From positions 34,195 to 98,194 of the forward strand of contig JAGXGE010000037.1 in NCBI GenBank assembly GCA_024637015.1: a stretch of 64,000 nt of DNA, read 5' to 3'. Each line of letters starts with the position of its first letter. Within the stretch, counting starts at the first letter, position 1. The DNA is from Aequorivita sp. GTDB taxonomy: Bacteria > Bacteroidota > Bacteroidia > Flavobacteriales > Flavobacteriaceae. Position numbers and translations under genes: made by a program. The notes beneath the pieces were generated by a model, which was given only the letters and a program-made list of their open reading frames with translations, was not told where the DNA came from and made no database searches. Below are positions 17,125 to 25,153 of this stretch, piece after piece.

Positions 17125-17199
17125 TTGTCCGGTCGAGCGCCGTCGAGAACTCGTTTTGAAGTCTAGGTTTTTAGTTCTCGACTGCGCTCGAACAGACAT
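17125..17199. repeat. REP-like inverted repeat between trpB and trpA
   Basis: Facing copies TGTCCGGTCGAGCGCCGTCG (from 17126) and GTTCTCGACTGCGCTCGAAC (17174-17193) are separated by about 25 bases. This is the same family as the trpD-trpC and trpF copies. The RNA could form a long hairpin between trpB and trpA without a following T tract. Confidence 0.8.
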
Positions 17200-17233
17200 T
17201 AAAACATACTTTTAGATAATACAATTATTCACT

Positions 17234-18001
17234 ATGAATAGAATTCAAATTGAGCTTTCAGAAAACAAAAAGCTGCTCTCCATCTACTTCACCGCAGGTT
17301 ATCCGAAATTGGATGATACGGTTGAAATACTTCAGCAATTGGAAAAAAGTGGAGTTAACATGGTTGAAATTGGCTTGCCCTTCAGCGATCCTTTGGCAGA
17401 TGGACCAACTATTCAAGAAAGTTCACAAGAAGCTTTAAAAAATGGAATGACCACCGATTTACTTTTTCAACAATTGAAAGACGTTCGAGCAACTGTTTCC
17501 ATTCCAATGATAATTATGGGCTATTTCAATCCCGTACTTCAGTTTGGCGTGGAAAATTTCTGTAAAAAATGTGCAGAAGTCGGTATTGATGGATTGATTC
17601 TTCCAGACCTTCCCTTGGCAGAATTTGAGGAGCATTATTCTGAAATCTTCAAAAAGCATGGCTTGATCAATATCTTTTTGATTACGCCACAAACATCCGA
17701 AGAACGGATTCGGCAGATTGATTCAGCTTCCGAAGGCTTTATATATATGGTGAGCAGTGCAAGCGTTACGGGAAGTTCCGATGGTTTCGGAACGGTACAG
17801 GAAAATTATTTTGAAAGAATAGCTTCGCTTTCGCTTACCAATCCACAAATCGTTGGCTTCGGAATAAATAATTCTGAAACATTTCTGCAAGCAACAAAAA
17901 ACACAAATGGAGCAATTATTGGCAGTGCCTTTATAAAAATGCTTTCGGTAAAAGGGTTGTGTGGAATTTCAGAATTTATCGATTCCATTAGGAAGGTTTA
18001 A
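17234..18001 (+). CDS. trpA: Tryptophan synthase alpha chain
   Basis: A 255-residue TIM-barrel enzyme cleaving indole-3-glycerol phosphate to indole, which is channelled to TrpB. Signatures include FTAGYPKLDDT, the catalytic Glu in VEIGLPFSDPLADGPTIQ, Asp in GLILPDLPL, and VSSASVTGSSDGFG for phosphate binding. It is the last gene of the pathway. No clear terminator follows, so transcription may continue into the two tiny genes downstream. Confidence 0.97.
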   Translation: MNRIQIELSENKKLLSIYFTAGYPKLDDTVEILQQLEKSGVNMVEIGLPFSDPLADGPTIQESSQEALKNGMTTDLLFQQLKDVRATVSIPMIIMGYFNPVLQFGVENFCKKCAEVGIDGLILPDLPLAEFEEHYSEIFKKHGLINIFLITPQTSEERIRQIDSASEGFIYMVSSASVTGSSDGFGTVQENYFERIASLSLTNPQIVGFGINNSETFLQATKNTNGAIIGSAFIKMLSVKGLCGISEFIDSIRKV

Positions 18002-18086
18002 CCATTTTTTAGCAAGGGTTTAGGAGAATTTGTGATTTAAGTTTCTTATTTTTAATGTTCAATTATAAACAAAAAGAGAAAGAATT

Positions 18087-18215
18087 ATGGAAAAGAAATT
18101 TGAAAGAAAAAAAGAACAAAAAACTCCAACAAATCCAACGGGGAACAGAAACATAAAGACAAATGATTTTGACATAGATGAAAAAACCATTAAGAAACAA
18201 CAAAACAAAAAATAA
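18087..18215 (+). CDS. Very small basic protein upstream of bTHX
   Basis: A 42-residue, lysine-rich frame (MEKKFERKKEQK ... FDIDEKTIKKQQNKK) whose TAA overlaps the ATG of the next gene in a TAATG arrangement. Composition is strongly charged with no hydrophobic core. The one-base overlap suggests translational coupling to the ribosomal protein, which is the main reason to accept it as a gene. Function unknown. Confidence 0.55.
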   Translation: MEKKFERKKEQKTPTNPTGNRNIKTNDFDIDEKTIKKQQNKK

Positions 18216-18346
18216 TGGGGAAAGGTGATAGAAAAACAAAACGCGGTAAGATAAATATCGGCAGTTTTGGAAAATTGAGACCGAGACGAAAAAAGTTCAG
18301 CGTCCGTCCAAAACCGACCAAAGACGCACAGAAAAAAGAAGCTTAA
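18215..18346 (+). CDS. 30S ribosomal protein bTHX
   Basis: A 43-residue, highly basic peptide beginning MGKGDRKTKRGKINIGSFGK and continuing LRPRRKKFSVRPKP. The GKGDRKTKRGKI...G.SFGK.RP pattern is that of the small ribosomal protein THX, which sits in the head of the 30S subunit. It overlaps the preceding 42-residue frame by one base and is followed by a strong terminator. Confidence 0.88.
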   Translation: MGKGDRKTKRGKINIGSFGKLRPRRKKFSVRPKPTKDAQKKEA

Positions 18347-18376
18347 AATAGATTGATTTTCGTTTTAAGTTGAATG

Positions 18377-18427
18377 GAAAAGGATTTTAAGAACACAATT
18401 TAGTTTTTAAAATCCTTTTCTTTTTTA
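18377..18427 (+). terminator. Intrinsic terminator after bTHX
   Basis: GAAAAGGATTTTAA (18377-18390) pairs perfectly with TTAAAATCCTTTTC (18407-18420), 14 bp, followed by T6. It would end transcripts from trp readthrough and the small genes. Confidence 0.85.
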
Positions 18428-18457
18428 AATGATTCAGAAGAAACTACACTGAAACAC

Positions 18458-18465
18458 TATCTTTG
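18458..18465 (+). promoter_or_regulatory. Probable -7 box of the mevalonate gene pair
   Basis: TATCTTTG followed by CG matches TAnnTTTG, 22 bases before the HMG-CoA reductase start. No clear -33 element was seen. Confidence 0.5.
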
Positions 18466-18487
18466 CGACCTAATGATATTTACTTAA

Positions 18488-19801
18488 ATGAATCAACCCG
18501 TCACCGGATTTTCAAAAAAATCCAAAGCTGAAAAAATTGAATGGATTGCCGAAAATTACTTGCAAAGCAATCCAAACTCCGTTCAAATTTTAAAAAATTA
18601 CTGGAATGACGACCCGTCCTTGCAGCAACTTCACGATGATTTTATAGAAAACACGCTCTCCAATTATTATTTGCCTTTCGGCATAGCTCCTAACTTTTTG
18701 ATAAACGGAAAGTTGTTCGCTTTGCCCATGGTTACCGAAGAAAGTTCAGTTGTGGCCGCAGCCAGCAACGCTGCCAAATTTTGGTTGGAACGCGGAGGAT
18801 TTAAAGCTGAAGTTATTTCCACTGAAAAAAATGGTCAAATTCACTTTAATTTTTTTGGCCAAGAAAAAGACATCGAAGATTTTTTTGAAATAGTAAAACC
18901 GAAACTTCGCGATAGTATTCAAACAATCGAAAAAAACATGAAAGCCCGTGGCGGCGGACTTTTGGAGCTTTCATTAGTAGACAAATCGCACATTTTGGAA
19001 GGCTATTTTTACATTCACGCTACTTTTGAAACGCTTGATGCGATGGGTGCCAATTTCATCAATAGTTGCTTAGAACAAATGGTGCATACCTTTGAGGAAG
19101 AAGCAAGAAATTTTGAAACATTTCAAAAAGACGAAACCTATCCAGAAGTAGTAATGAGCATTCTTTCCAATTACGTTCCCGAATGCTTGGTGCGCGCCGA
19201 AGTGAGCTGTAAAGTTGAAGAACTCACTACAAAACATTACGAAGGAAAACATTTTGCAGAAAAATTTGTCCGTGCAATAGAAATTGCAAAAACCGAGACA
19301 AGACGTGCCGTAACGCATAATAAAGGAATTATGAATGGGGTTGATGCGGTTGTTTTGGCAACAGGCAATGATTTCCGTGCCGTAGAAGCTGGCGTACACG
19401 CTTATGCTGCCCGAAACAGTTACTACGGAAGCCTGACACACGCAAAAATTGAAGATGGTTTTTTTACTTTTTGGATTGAGTTGCCTTTAGCCGTTGGCAC
19501 TGTTGGCGGCTTAACGTCACTTCATCCATTGACGAAATTGGCTTTTGAGATTCTTCAAAAACCGGATGCGAAAGAATTGATGAAGATTATGGCGGTTGCG
19601 GGACTTGCACAAAACTTTGCAGCAGTTCGTTCTTTGGTAACCACCGGAATTCAAAAGGGACATATGAAAATGCATTTGATGAATATTTTGAACCAGCTAG
19701 AAGCTTCAACAGATGAAAAAAATGAGGCGATGGAATATTATAAGGAGAATGCTGTTTCGCATAGTTCAGTAGTTTCTTTTTTGGAGAATCTTAGACAGTA
19801 G
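18488..19801 (+). CDS. Hydroxymethylglutaryl-CoA reductase, class II type
   Basis: A 437-residue enzyme interconverting HMG-CoA and mevalonate. It belongs to the class II ('degradative') family used by flavobacteria for isoprenoid synthesis. Signatures are MVTEESSVVAAASNAAKFW (catalytic Glu), DAMGANFINSCLEQM (cofactor-binding DAMGxN), and NKGIMNGVDAVVLATGNDFR (catalytic Lys and Asp). The length matches class II enzymes, which lack membrane helices. The following GHMP kinase starts 2 bases after its stop, consistent with a mevalonate-pathway operon. Confidence 0.93.
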   Translation: MNQPVTGFSKKSKAEKIEWIAENYLQSNPNSVQILKNYWNDDPSLQQLHDDFIENTLSNYYLPFGIAPNFLINGKLFALPMVTEESSVVAAASNAAKFWLERGGFKAEVISTEKNGQIHFNFFGQEKDIEDFFEIVKPKLRDSIQTIEKNMKARGGGLLELSLVDKSHILEGYFYIHATFETLDAMGANFINSCLEQMVHTFEEEARNFETFQKDETYPEVVMSILSNYVPECLVRAEVSCKVEELTTKHYEGKHFAEKFVRAIEIAKTETRRAVTHNKGIMNGVDAVVLATGNDFRAVEAGVHAYAARNSYYGSLTHAKIEDGFFTFWIELPLAVGTVGGLTSLHPLTKLAFEILQKPDAKELMKIMAVAGLAQNFAAVRSLVTTGIQKGHMKMHLMNILNQLEASTDEKNEAMEYYKENAVSHSSVVSFLENLRQ

Positions 19802-19803
19802 TC

Positions 19804-20703
19804 ATGCAGAAGTTCCACAGCAACGGAAAATTATTGCTCACGGGGGAATATTTAGTCCTTGATGGTGCTACGGCTTTGGCTATTCCCACAAAATACGGTC
19901 AATCTTTAGAAGTTGCAGTTTCAGAAAAAGAAGGCGTTCACTGGAAGAGTTATGATGAAAAAGACACTGTTTGGTTTGAGGAAATTTTTAATTTGAAAAA
20001 TTTAGAAGCTTCAAAACCTGAAAACATTTTTTCAAACACATTATCAAAAATACTACGGCAAGCAAAAAACTTAAACCCTTTATTTCTTTCTGAAGATAAA
20101 GGGTTTACTATTTCAACAAAGTTAGATTTTTCTCGCAATTGGGGTTTGGGTTCTTCTTCAACCTTAATAAATAATATTGCACAATGGGCAAATGTGGATG
20201 CTTTTGAGCTTCTGAAAACCAGCTTCGGGGGAAGTGGTTATGATATTGCTGCCGCGCAAAGTGACTCTCCTATTTTATATGAATTGGTAAATAACAATCC
20301 ACAATTCAGAAAAATTCATCTTTCATGGGATTTTACAGATTCTATATTTTTTGTGCATTTGAATAGAAAACAGGATAGCAAAGAAGGAATTACTAAATAC
20401 AGAAATGCTTCGGTTGATCAAAAATCTATTCAAAGAATTTCAGATATCAGTAATAAACTTTTAATATGTTATTCACTTCCAGACTTTGAAAAGCTGATGA
20501 ATGCACACGAGGAAATTATTTCAGAAATTATAAAACTACCCACAATCAAAGAACAACTTTTCAGCGATTACCCCAACACAATCAAAAGTTTGGGCGCATG
20601 GGGCGGGGATTTTGCTTTAGTTACAGGAGATGCTTTAGATATGAGATATTTTAGAAAAAAAGGGTTTGAAACTATTGTTCCTTATAAAGATATGTTACTT
20701 TAA
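19804..20703 (+). CDS. GYDIA-type GHMP kinase (mevalonate pathway kinase candidate)
   Basis: A 299-residue GHMP-superfamily small-molecule kinase. It has LLTGEYLVLDGATALAIPT near the N terminus, an ATP-binding glycine/serine loop in NWGLGSSSTLINN, and GGSGYDIAAAQSDSPILY, which contains the GYDIA signature of a Bacteroidota-specific group. These kinases co-occur with HMG-CoA reductase and presumably phosphorylate mevalonate or phosphomevalonate; the exact substrate is inferred. It is tightly linked to the reductase gene upstream. Confidence 0.9.
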   Translation: MQKFHSNGKLLLTGEYLVLDGATALAIPTKYGQSLEVAVSEKEGVHWKSYDEKDTVWFEEIFNLKNLEASKPENIFSNTLSKILRQAKNLNPLFLSEDKGFTISTKLDFSRNWGLGSSSTLINNIAQWANVDAFELLKTSFGGSGYDIAAAQSDSPILYELVNNNPQFRKIHLSWDFTDSIFFVHLNRKQDSKEGITKYRNASVDQKSIQRISDISNKLLICYSLPDFEKLMNAHEEIISEIIKLPTIKEQLFSDYPNTIKSLGAWGGDFALVTGDALDMRYFRKKGFETIVPYKDMLL

Positions 20704-20764
20704 AGACTTAAACAGAAACAATTTAAAAACAAAAAATCCCCAAACAAATTGTCTAGGGATTATG

Positions 20765-20837
<73 letters not shown>

Positions 20838-20982
20838 ATTATTGAGACGGCAAATATAAAGCTATTTTCGTTTTCGCAAAACATTAATTCAAAAAATAAA
20901 CTAAGAATATTTAACCAATTTAATATCATCTTAACAAAGAGTTGGTTAACCAAGTTGTATTTTTAACGCCTTATATAAAAAA

Positions 20983-21711
20983 ATGAACCTTGTAATTGAT
21001 GTAGGGAACACACTGGTAAAGCTTGGCGTGTTCGATGATGGAAAGCTCAAGTTAAAAAAAACGTGCATCAAGAATGATTTTTTGCGGGTGCTTGCCGAAA
21101 TTTCAGAAGCTTTTCCAGCCATTTCAAATACCATTGTATCTTCAGTTGGGAATTTTACAGAACACCAAATTTCAAAATTGCATCAACGTTACGAGGTTTT
21201 TCTTCTTAATCACCAAACCAAAGTGCCATTTATTAATAAATACGAAACCCCCCAGACTTTGGGTGTAGATCGCATTGCATTAATTAGTGCTGCTGCTGAG
21301 CAATATACTGGTAAGAATATTTTGGTTATAGATGCTGGGACGTGCATTACGTATGATTTTTTATCTTCGGAAAACGAATATTTAGGCGGGGCTATCTCAC
21401 CTGGTATTTCTTTACGGTATAAATCTTTACATACGTTTACCGAAAAATTACCGTTACTGGATGCAAACAACCCAAAATTATTGATAGGAAATACCACAAC
21501 AACCTGCATGCATTCTGGAGTGATAAATGGAGTATTGTACGAAATAGATGGCTTTATTGATGCCTATAAAAAAAATCATGACAATTTAACAGTTATTTTA
21601 ACAGGAGGTGATGCACATTTTTTGCTAGATAGTATAAAAAATGACATCTTTGCCAACTCAAATTTTTTATTAGAAGGATTAAACCATATTTTAGAATATA
21701 ACAAACATTGA
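20983..21711 (+). CDS. coaX: Type III pantothenate kinase
   Basis: A 242-residue ASKHA-fold kinase that phosphorylates pantothenate, the first committed step to coenzyme A. Visible motifs are the phosphate loop MNLVIDVGNTLVKLGVFDDG, TLGVDRIALISAA, the second phosphate-binding DAGTCITYDF, and GGAISPGISLRYKSLH; these define the CoaX type, which needs no feedback by CoA. Its TGA overlaps the next ATG (TGATG), so it heads a coupled envelope-related operon as in other flavobacteria. Confidence 0.95.
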   Translation: MNLVIDVGNTLVKLGVFDDGKLKLKKTCIKNDFLRVLAEISEAFPAISNTIVSSVGNFTEHQISKLHQRYEVFLLNHQTKVPFINKYETPQTLGVDRIALISAAAEQYTGKNILVIDAGTCITYDFLSSENEYLGGAISPGISLRYKSLHTFTEKLPLLDANNPKLLIGNTTTTCMHSGVINGVLYEIDGFIDAYKKNHDNLTVILTGGDAHFLLDSIKNDIFANSNFLLEGLNHILEYNKH

Positions 21712-22946
21712 TGTTTAGACAAATAATAGTAGGTTTATTTATACTTATTGCAGGTGTTGCAGTGGCTCAAGAAGGAACCACATCTCCGTATTCTTTTTAT
21801 GGTATCGGAACCTTAAAATTCCATGGAACCGTGGAAAACAGACTGATGGGAGGTCTTGGCGTTTTCTCTGATAGCATACACCTTAACCTTCAAAACCCTG
21901 CATCATATGCAGGATTGCGCTTGGTGAACTTTTCTGTTGGTGGAAGCCATAAAGCCTCTACGCAAAAAACCGAAACGGAAAGTCAAAATACTTCAGCAAC
22001 AACCCTAGATTATATTTCTATGGGAATTCCTATGGGAAAATTAGGTATGGGCTTTGGTGTTATTCCTTATACTTCTGTTGGTTATGATTTTTATTCTGAA
22101 GTACCAGATGGACTAACACAATATTCTGGAAGCGGTGGTTTGAACAAAGCTTATCTCTCTGCTGGATATCAAGTGACCCCAGAATTAAGCGTGGGTATAG
22201 ATGCCAATTATAACTTTGGGAAAATAGAAAATACAACAACGACCCAAAAAGATATTGAATTGGGAACCGAAACCTACAACCGATCCGAGATTTTAGGTTT
22301 CAGTTTCAACTTTGGCGCTCTCTATAAAAAAATGATTTCCGAAAATTTGGAACTCACAGGATCTGTAAGTTTTACACCGGGAACCAGTTTCACCTCAGCA
22401 AATTCGAGAAAAATATCAACCGTGCGTATAATTCCCGCAGGTATCTTCACAGTAGATGAAAGAGATGTTCCTGTTGCGGATACAAATTTTACTTTCCCAT
22501 CACAATTAACTATTGGTGCCGGTATTGGAAAACCAAAATATTGGGGGTTTGGCGCCGAATATACGAACCAAAAAACAAGTAATTTTACAAACAGATCCTT
22601 TGATATTGATAATGTAGTCTATAAAAACGCTTCCAAATATCGACTTGGGGGTTATTATATACCTAATTATAATTCTTTTGGAAATTACTTTAAAAGAGTG
22701 GTTTACAGAGCTGGTGCTCGATATGAACAAACAGGCCTTAATGTAGATGGACAAGACATTAACGAGTTTGGCATATCTTTTGGAGTTGGTTTACCCGTAG
22801 GCCGATTATTCTCTAACATGAATTTAGGTATTGAAATAGGAAGCCGCGGAACAACCGATTTTGGTTTGATTAAGGAAAACTTTTTCAATACATTTTTAAG
22901 TTTCTCATTAAACGACCGTTGGTTCGAAAAAAGATTATACGATTAA
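21711..22946 (+). CDS. Outer-membrane beta-barrel protein
   Basis: A 411-residue protein with a signal peptide (residues 1-19, ending AVAQ) and a sequence of alternating amphipathic strands, including PYSFYGIGTLKFHG, LQNPASYAGLRL and LGMGFGVIPYTSVGYDFYS. Early LQNPAS-type motifs are shared with FadL/PorV-like barrels. It starts by a one-base overlap with the coaX stop. Ligand unknown; it may be a transporter or a T9SS-linked barrel. The conserved position downstream of coaX and upstream of an lptC gene suggests an envelope biogenesis role. Confidence 0.75.
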   Translation: MFRQIIVGLFILIAGVAVAQEGTTSPYSFYGIGTLKFHGTVENRLMGGLGVFSDSIHLNLQNPASYAGLRLVNFSVGGSHKASTQKTETESQNTSATTLDYISMGIPMGKLGMGFGVIPYTSVGYDFYSEVPDGLTQYSGSGGLNKAYLSAGYQVTPELSVGIDANYNFGKIENTTTTQKDIELGTETYNRSEILGFSFNFGALYKKMISENLELTGSVSFTPGTSFTSANSRKISTVRIIPAGIFTVDERDVPVADTNFTFPSQLTIGAGIGKPKYWGFGAEYTNQKTSNFTNRSFDIDNVVYKNASKYRLGGYYIPNYNSFGNYFKRVVYRAGARYEQTGLNVDGQDINEFGISFGVGLPVGRLFSNMNLGIEIGSRGTTDFGLIKENFFNTFLSFSLNDRWFEKRLYD

Positions 22947-22965
22947 TACCATTAACATAAATACC

Positions 22966-24330
22966 ATGAAAACAAAATTTGTTCTATTATTTACAATTCT
23001 ACTACTTTCATTCTCTGGAAAATCTTTTGCGCAAGCACCAGATGACTGTGCAATTTCATTATCCTATTTTACGGAGCCAGCCAAAATAAAAAACTATGAG
23101 GCTGCTCTTCCGTATTATGAAAAACTTATAAAAGAATGCCCAAATTATAATTTAGCCATTTACCAATATGGCGTGAAAATGTTTGAGTATTTCATCGAAG
23201 AGAAAGGTGATAAAAGCAAAATAAATGACCTCATTCAGGCATACCAATTACGTTTGCAAAACTTCCCAGAGCAAACCAAAGAAGGCGATGTCCTTTTAAC
23301 AATTGCGCAAATAAAATTTGACAATAACATTGGTTCAAAAGCAGAACAATTTAAGGCTTTTGATGAAGCTTTCACTAAATATCCTGAAGACTTCACTAGT
23401 GGAAAAAGCCTATATACTTACTTTTCTTTGGCTGTAGATTTACACAATAGTGGTGAAAAAGATCTTCAAGAAATTTTTAATCTCTATGATGTTGTAATTT
23501 CAAAAATAGACACAGAGAAAAACAGTCTTGCCGCGAAACTTACTACTTTAATGGACAAAGAAGAAGCAGGCACAACACTTACTGATAAAGAACAACGCGC
23601 AAAAGATGTTTACGATAACAATCTTGGTGTATATGCAACTGTTGAAGAAAGCGTGAATGGTAAATTAGGCCAATTGGCAGATTGTCCTAACCTTATTCCT
23701 CTTTATGAAAAAGACTACGAAGAGAAAAAGAATGATATTGATTGGATAAAAGCAGCCAGTAACAGGCTTGATGCTAAAGACTGTGACAGCCCATTGTCAA
23801 ATAAATTAGCTGTACGTCTTCACGAGTTGGAACCAAGTTCTACTTCTGCTTACCTATTGGGTAAACAAGCTGAGGCTGAAGGCAAATCTTCAAAAGCTTT
23901 GGAATACTTTAACCAAGCGGCTGACCTAGAAAAAGATAATTCTAAAAAAGCAAGAATCTATTACAGTATTGCTGAAAACTACCGTAAAAAAGGAAGTTTT
24001 GGAACTGCAAGAAATTATTACAATAAAATGCTTGGTGTTAAACCATCTGCTGGAATCGCTTATTATAAAATTGGTGCAATGTACGCTGAAAGTGCCAACA
24101 ACTGCGGAAACACTGTTTTTGAAAAAAGAGCAATGTATTGGTTAGCTGCAGACATGATGGATAAAGCTGCCCGTGTTGATGGTACTGTTGCAGGAAACGC
24201 AAGAGCTGCTGCTGCTTCATATAGAGGCCGAGCACCTCAACCTAGTGATATCTTTGCTGAAGGAATGGCCGGAAAAACCATTACCTTTAAATGTTGGGTT
24301 GGCGGAAGCGTAAAAGTTCCTAACTTATAA
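22966..24330 (+). CDS. Exported tetratricopeptide-repeat protein
   Basis: A 454-residue protein with a signal peptide (ending SFAQ at about residue 23) followed by helical repeats. TPR-like units are seen at PALPYYEKLIKECPNYNLAI-type positions (residues 45-60) and most clearly at residues 290-370 (YLLGKQAEAEGKSSKALEYF, then IYYSIAENYRKKGSFGTARN). Such proteins scaffold complexes in the periplasm. It lies 19 bases after the barrel gene and 2 bases before lptC. Confidence 0.82.
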   Translation: MKTKFVLLFTILLLSFSGKSFAQAPDDCAISLSYFTEPAKIKNYEAALPYYEKLIKECPNYNLAIYQYGVKMFEYFIEEKGDKSKINDLIQAYQLRLQNFPEQTKEGDVLLTIAQIKFDNNIGSKAEQFKAFDEAFTKYPEDFTSGKSLYTYFSLAVDLHNSGEKDLQEIFNLYDVVISKIDTEKNSLAAKLTTLMDKEEAGTTLTDKEQRAKDVYDNNLGVYATVEESVNGKLGQLADCPNLIPLYEKDYEEKKNDIDWIKAASNRLDAKDCDSPLSNKLAVRLHELEPSSTSAYLLGKQAEAEGKSSKALEYFNQAADLEKDNSKKARIYYSIAENYRKKGSFGTARNYYNKMLGVKPSAGIAYYKIGAMYAESANNCGNTVFEKRAMYWLAADMMDKAARVDGTVAGNARAAAASYRGRAPQPSDIFAEGMAGKTITFKCWVGGSVKVPNL

Positions 24331-24332
24331 GA

Positions 24333-24908
24333 ATGCACACAACAATAAATATGTTTAAAAGCGTGATGGCTCTGGTATTAGCCATCACGCTTTTTGCATG
24401 TGAAAGCAATTATCAAAACGTAAAAAAACTCAGCCTTTCCGATGGAGCGCCCATTGCAGAAGGCAAAGACATCAATTTTAAATACACAGATTCCGGAAAA
24501 TTGGTTACCAACCTCTTGGCTGCCAAATTGCTCGATTATTCAAATTTGGAGTTTCCATACAAAGAGTTTCCAAAAGGAATAGAAGTATTTTTTTGGGATG
24601 AAAATGGAAAGAAAAGTACTGTTAATTCAGATTACGCCATTCAGTATGACAATACAGGTTTGGTCGATTTGAGAGACAATGTGGTTTTGATAACTGCAGA
24701 TAGCGTTGTTCTAAAAGCCAATCAGCTCTACTGGGATCAAAAAAATAAATGGGTATTTACAGACCAGCCTTACCAAATTAAATTTAAGGACGGTTCCTAT
24801 AATGATGGCGCTAGGTTTGATAGCAACCAAGATTTTACTATCTTTTTGTCCAGAAAAAACCAAGGAGTCCAACTAATTGATAAAAATAAAATAGACGATG
24901 TTAAGTAA
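24333..24908 (+). CDS. lptC: LPS export protein LptC, lipoprotein form
   Basis: A 191-residue LptC homologue. It is expected to link the inner-membrane LptBFG ATPase to the periplasmic LptA bridge during lipopolysaccharide export. The N terminus is a lipoprotein signal (MFKSVMALVLAITLFAC), typical of Bacteroidota LptC. The beta-jellyroll part has IEVFFWDENGKKSTVNSDYA and VVLKANQLYWDQKNKWVFT. Starts at 24333 and 24351 are both possible; the second gives a more typical signal peptide. The signal-peptide codons contain a perfect 14-bp hairpin with T-rich end. It overlaps the next small gene by 11 bases. Confidence 0.85.
   Translation: MHTTINMFKSVMALVLAITLFACESNYQNVKKLSLSDGAPIAEGKDINFKYTDSGKLVTNLLAAKLLDYSNLEFPYKEFPKGIEVFFWDENGKKSTVNSDYAIQYDNTGLVDLRDNVVLITADSVVLKANQLYWDQKNKWVFTDQPYQIKFKDGSYNDGARFDSNQDFTIFLSRKNQGVQLIDKNKIDDVK
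24357..24394 (+). terminator. Terminator-like hairpin inside the lptC signal-peptide codons
   Basis: AAAAGCGTGATGGC (24357-24370) pairs perfectly with GCCATCACGCTTTT (24381-24394), loop of 10 bases, ending in T5. It has the form of an intrinsic terminator but lies within the lptC frame, right after the TPR gene. It may terminate or attenuate transcription from the coaX side. Confidence 0.65.
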
Positions 24909-25092
24909 AGTGTACCGTTTTTTTGAATATGCGTATCTGGTTATTGCAGTATTTTTCGCTTATGAAGCAGTAAACAACTGGACTTCTGAAAGAAATAGAG
25001 CCTATTTATTCATCTTTTTTGTAGTTGTTGCTATCTTTATGTTTTTCTTTAAAAGAAATTTCAGAAAGAAAATAGAAGAACGGAATAAGTAG
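24898..25092 (+). CDS. Small two-helix membrane protein
   Basis: A 64-residue protein with two membrane helices (about residues 8-22 and 36-51) and a strongly basic C terminus (FKRNFRKKIEERNK). It starts 11 bases inside the lptC end in a different frame. Function unknown; conserved position next to lptC in related genomes would suggest an envelope role. The real start is supported by the hydrophobic pattern and the overlap. Confidence 0.7.
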   Translation: MLSKVYRFFEYAYLVIAVFFAYEAVNNWTSERNRAYLFIFFVVVAIFMFFFKRNFRKKIEERNK

Positions 25093-25145
25093 TTTAAGGT
25101 TCAAGGTTGATTAAGATACCTCAACTTGGAACTTGGAACTTTGAA
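25093..25145. repeat. Low-complexity AAGGTTCAAGG / AACTTGGAACTT inverted repeat
   Basis: TTAAGGTTCAAGGTTGA and TCAACTTGGAACTTGG face each other around a short centre. Similar AAGGTTCAAGG tracts occur at 50.25-50.28 kb and a related GGTTGAAGGTTGAAG tract at about 60.86 kb, so this is a dispersed intergenic repeat. Confidence 0.65.
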
Positions 25146-25153
25146 TATTTTAA

